From NCBI GenBank assembly GCA_006937955.1, contig SSNP01000010.1, forward strand, positions 3,373,328 through 3,437,327: DNA of 64,000 nucleotides, written 5' to 3'. Origin of the DNA: Pachypanchax playfairii (Eukaryota > Chordata > Actinopteri > Cyprinodontiformes > Aplocheilidae). The position numbers were made by a program, and so were the translations under genes. The notes beneath the pieces were generated by a model. It had not been told where the DNA came from. It made no database searches and was given only the letters and a program-made list of their open reading frames with translations. Below are positions 61,574 through 64,000 of the stretch, one piece after another (the stretch's first letter is position 1; each line of letters opens with the position of its first letter).

Positions 61574-63166
61574 GTCAATGACTGGTCATAGGAGGTCAGT
61601 TCTAGAAGAAATCTTAGCTCAAGAGTAAAGAAATAAAATCTAAACAAAATACCTTGGTTAGATTTTAACATCATACCAGTGGTTACAGATATCACAAGTG
61701 CCGCCGCCACCACCACCACCACTGCCACTGCAAATGGTAAACACAGTAAAAAGATTAGTTCTTCTCAAGAAGATTTTTTGAAACCATTAATATAGAAAAT
61801 ATAGTGAAAATATTTTCAGAACCTACTGCTAATTTTCCTTTTTCTGTTTCTTTCTCTGGGGATGTTTCTTTCATTAGCTTGACTTGCTCTGGCCTCCAAT
61901 CCAGAGCTGGTGCTGTCGGCTTCCCCTTCATTCTCATCAGCCACCTCGATGTTACATGGTTTGTCTAAAAGCTCGACTTTCTCATCGTGTTTATCGAAAT
62001 GAACTGATTCAGGGTTCGGTGGAGAGATGGTTTTCGGAATAGCCTCAGAATGAGACTCAGACACACAGAACTTCACGGAGTCCTCAGAGATGAAGACTTT
62101 TGTTTCTTCAATGGGTCTCACAGAACTCTTATCAGCTTTAGTCAGAGCTTCATCAGTGAAGCTGTGCTTCATGTCAGTGGAGAAGCCTTCATCACTGTAA
62201 TGAACAGATAGTTTCAGTAGCTTTCTTCACACAAAAAACAAGGAAAAAACAACTACGAAACAGATAATATCTGTCAGGTGATTGATATTTAACAAATATA
62301 TCTTTTAAAAATGAAAATAAATAAAGGAACATACCCACTCTCCTGTGTGTGAGAGTCGTGGCCACCTTTAGATTGAAACACAATCCAGTTAGAATTCAAA
62401 CTACCAGAGTTACAGTTAAAAAACAATCAAATGTTGTGTGGTGACATTTTCCCATTCATTTCTGAAAACAGAAGAAAGAGGATGATAACAAAGCATCTAA
62501 ATCACAGCAGAACGTTTATTTTGTAATGAATTAATTAGTGGGCTGTTGTCTTTGAGTCCAACAAATTATGGGATGAACTAAATGTTTTGGCATAAATAAC
62601 GCCCACAGTGTCAGACAATGAGCCGTGGAAATCCGTTACACTGCACGTGAAATAAATATGTTCGTCTTAATGACTTTTAACGTCGTTTCAACTCAGACTC
62701 TTAACTGACTGTGACGTTGTTGCTTTGAAAGAAACTCGCATATAAAAACAAATAATGTCATTGAAAAAATAAAATCAAATAGCTACAGTTCAAGCCGCAG
62801 ATAAACTTTCACGCGCAGACGTGTTAGAAATTAAACTACTCCTAATTACTCCTGGATGAGATGCTGCTATAGGCCCAACGCGAGGTGGATTCCAACAGAT
62901 TCTGGCTCTTCATCTTTTGACACAAAACTCGAACACAATCCGATTAAAGAAACGTTTCTTGTTATTTGTTAAGTTCGTGTGTTGTCCTATTTTAGCCCCA
63001 AGCAGCAGCTTTTTACCGGAATGAATAACATGAATTCAGCTATACGCAGCTATAGCGGGGAAAGACGCGTTTCTTTCTTAAGACGCCATTAAATATGAAC
63101 AATAACTATAATAAAGAACTTACCGATACTTTGTGGCTGAGAATCGACGTGTTTCGGGAGAGCCAT
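59800..63166 (-). CDS. Predicted type II membrane protein with eight-cysteine ectodomain
   Basis: Seven exons total 828 bases, 275 residues: 63166-63124 (MALPKHVDSQPQSIG), 62365-62335, 62194-61827, 61727-61653, 60888-60835, 60229-59981 and 59807-59800. All introns are GT-AG and phases agree throughout. Residues 1 to about 147 are hydrophilic and acidic with no signal peptide and end in RNRKRK, followed by a helix (VVVVVAAALVISV). By the positive-inside rule the N-terminus is cytosolic. A short stalk (VNQTSGYENNKTSSN, with N-glycosylation sequons) leads to a domain with CYFSCKDRDLCP, FPSC, PPANNKCSVC and RIYCTEN, spaced C-x3-C-x5-C-x26-C-x10-C-x2-C-x8-C-x20-C. The last cysteine codon is split over the final junction, as in the gene at 50251-51440. 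A second stalk exon copy at 61371 has no acceptor. Family and function are not recognised; the gap at 61533-61542 lies in an intron. Confidence 0.65.
61371..61405 (-). pseudogene. Dead duplicate of the stalk exon
   Basis: The minus strand reads GAGAACAATCAAACATTTTC then a perfect donor (TTGA|GTAAGT), closely similar to the functional stalk exon at 60888-60835 (GAGAACAATAAAACATCTTC, CTGG|GTAAGT). No AG acceptor in phase 1 precedes it. It appears to be a tandem exon duplicate that lost its 3' splice site, or one whose acceptor lies in misassembled sequence near the poly-G gap. Confidence 0.5.
61497..61572. repeat. GT microsatellite and poly-G run containing an assembly gap
   Basis: GT repeats pass into a G-run interrupted by ten N (61533-61542). 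The true length is unknown. Proline-rich or glycine-rich translations across it are artefacts. Confidence 0.95.
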
Positions 63167-63488
63167 AAGTTTACTTCTGGATAAACTTCTGTACCGGGTT
63201 GAACTTCCTGGATCTACTTTTGCTTCTTTTTTTCTTTCAAGCTTATTGTGAAGAAGATTGTATAATATCGCCATCTAATGGGTTTGACCAGATCCTACAG
63301 ATCATGTCCCTCTGAGTTCAAAGAACCAAGTGAACCGAATTGTTCTATTTCTCCAGAAGACAGATAGATTTTCTCAGTTAGAAATAGGCCTACCAATATA
63401 TTAAAAAAAAAAAAAAAAAAGCTTTTTTTGGCAAAACTTTTGCCAATTCAAAAGCCTGAATGCTTAATAAACTCTGATAGTTCTGGGG

Positions 63489-63525
<37 letters not shown>

Positions 63526-64000
63526 GTGTGTTTTGTTATCCTTATGGGGACCGTCCATTGACTTCCATTGATTTTAGTAACTAGATTTATACCTAACCCA
63601 AACCCTTTTCCTAACCTTAACCATTACTGATCTATAACTAACCCTAAGACTAACTAAAACTCTATTCACACCATACCTATGAACCTAACCCCTAACCCTA
63701 AAAAGGGGAGTCCCCCCCCATGGGGACCAGGCTTCGGTCCCCACAAGAACCCTCGGACCCCAGAAAGATAGTAAAAGTCAGGAAACTGGTCCTCAGGAGG
63801 TCAGAAATACAACCCCCCCCCCCCCACACACACACACACAAACCATGAATCCTGAGCGGAAACATGTTTGCAGGGGGTTTAACCAAACAGAGCGGCTGTG
63901 GTTCGAGGAGTTTCTATTGACTCTATACTACTGTTGCAACTGGAGTCATTTGATTTTTTTTTTATCTGCAGTATATTTAGAGTTTGTTTGCCTGCTGGAA
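63167..64000. other. 5' flank of the type II gene and repeats at the window end
   Basis: The first few hundred bases are the promoter side of the gene starting at 63166. An A-run lies near 63400. From 63490 onward the sequence is repetitive. No gene was recognised. Confidence 0.55.
63490..63850. repeat. CA microsatellites and TATGGGGACC-type teleost repeat
   Basis: A CA array (63492-63524) is followed by CTTATGGGGACCGTCCATTG and ACTTCCATTGATTTTAGTAA, then many TAACCC/CTAACCCTAA-like words to about 63700, then ATGGGGACCAGGCTTCGGTC and CCCCACAAG, and a second C-run with CA repeats (63812-63840). This arrangement is a familiar dispersed repeat of teleost genomes. The CTAACC words resemble telomeric DNA but are irregular and internal. 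Confidence 0.75.

Noticed and set aside
61391..61591. Glycine/proline-rich frames across 61.4-61.7 kb and 29.2 kb
   Set aside because: They run through homopolymers interrupted by assembly gaps.
63590..63705. Telomere or interstitial telomeric array
   Set aside because: The CTAACC words are irregular and embedded in a known type of dispersed teleost repeat with ATGGGGACC ends.

Overview
The window reads as nuclear DNA of a ray-finned (teleost) fish. It is AT-rich with short phase-1 immunoglobulin exons and typical teleost debris: L2-type LINE ends, tRNA-derived SINEs, a MITE, (ACTG)n-tailed repeats and a TATGGGGACC-type repeat. Every convincing gene lies on the minus strand. Exon models were built by hand from splice sites, reading phase and protein similarity recalled from known families; no search was run.

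Layout, low to high coordinates: 0-3.1 kb repeat debris; 3.6-6.5 kb a short Siglec/CD22-like gene (A) without an ITIM tail; 8.9-14.4 kb its full-length tandem paralog (B) with a second C2 domain and three tyrosine signalling motifs; 18.7-25.1 kb MAG (Siglec-4); 25.1-39.1 kb a gene desert with a few candidate noncoding exons and one possible promoter; 39.1-49.1 kb LSR (angulin-1), complete in 11 exons; 50.2-51.4 kb a small gene for a secreted eight-cysteine protein; 52.9-58.5 kb a second LSR copy, intact in its first half and decayed in its second; 59.8-63.2 kb a gene for a predicted type II membrane protein with the same eight-cysteine domain; 63.5-64 kb repeats.

The order and orientation LSR > MAG > CD22-like match the human 19q13.12 block LSR-USF2-HAMP-MAG-CD22, although no USF2 or HAMP coding sequence was recognised between LSR and MAG here. 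The region is therefore an ancient linkage group that has been reworked twice by local duplication: the Siglec pair, and a repeated unit of one cysteine-rich gene plus one LSR.

The most novel material is at 50-63 kb. Two genes share an unrecognised eight-cysteine ectodomain module encoded on a phase 1-1 exon, with the last cysteine codon split across the final splice junction in both. One is predicted to be secreted and the other to be a type II membrane protein, and each sits just upstream of an LSR copy. Their function is unknown. The LSR duplicate has permanently lost the exon that mammals skip to make the LSR alpha-prime isoform.
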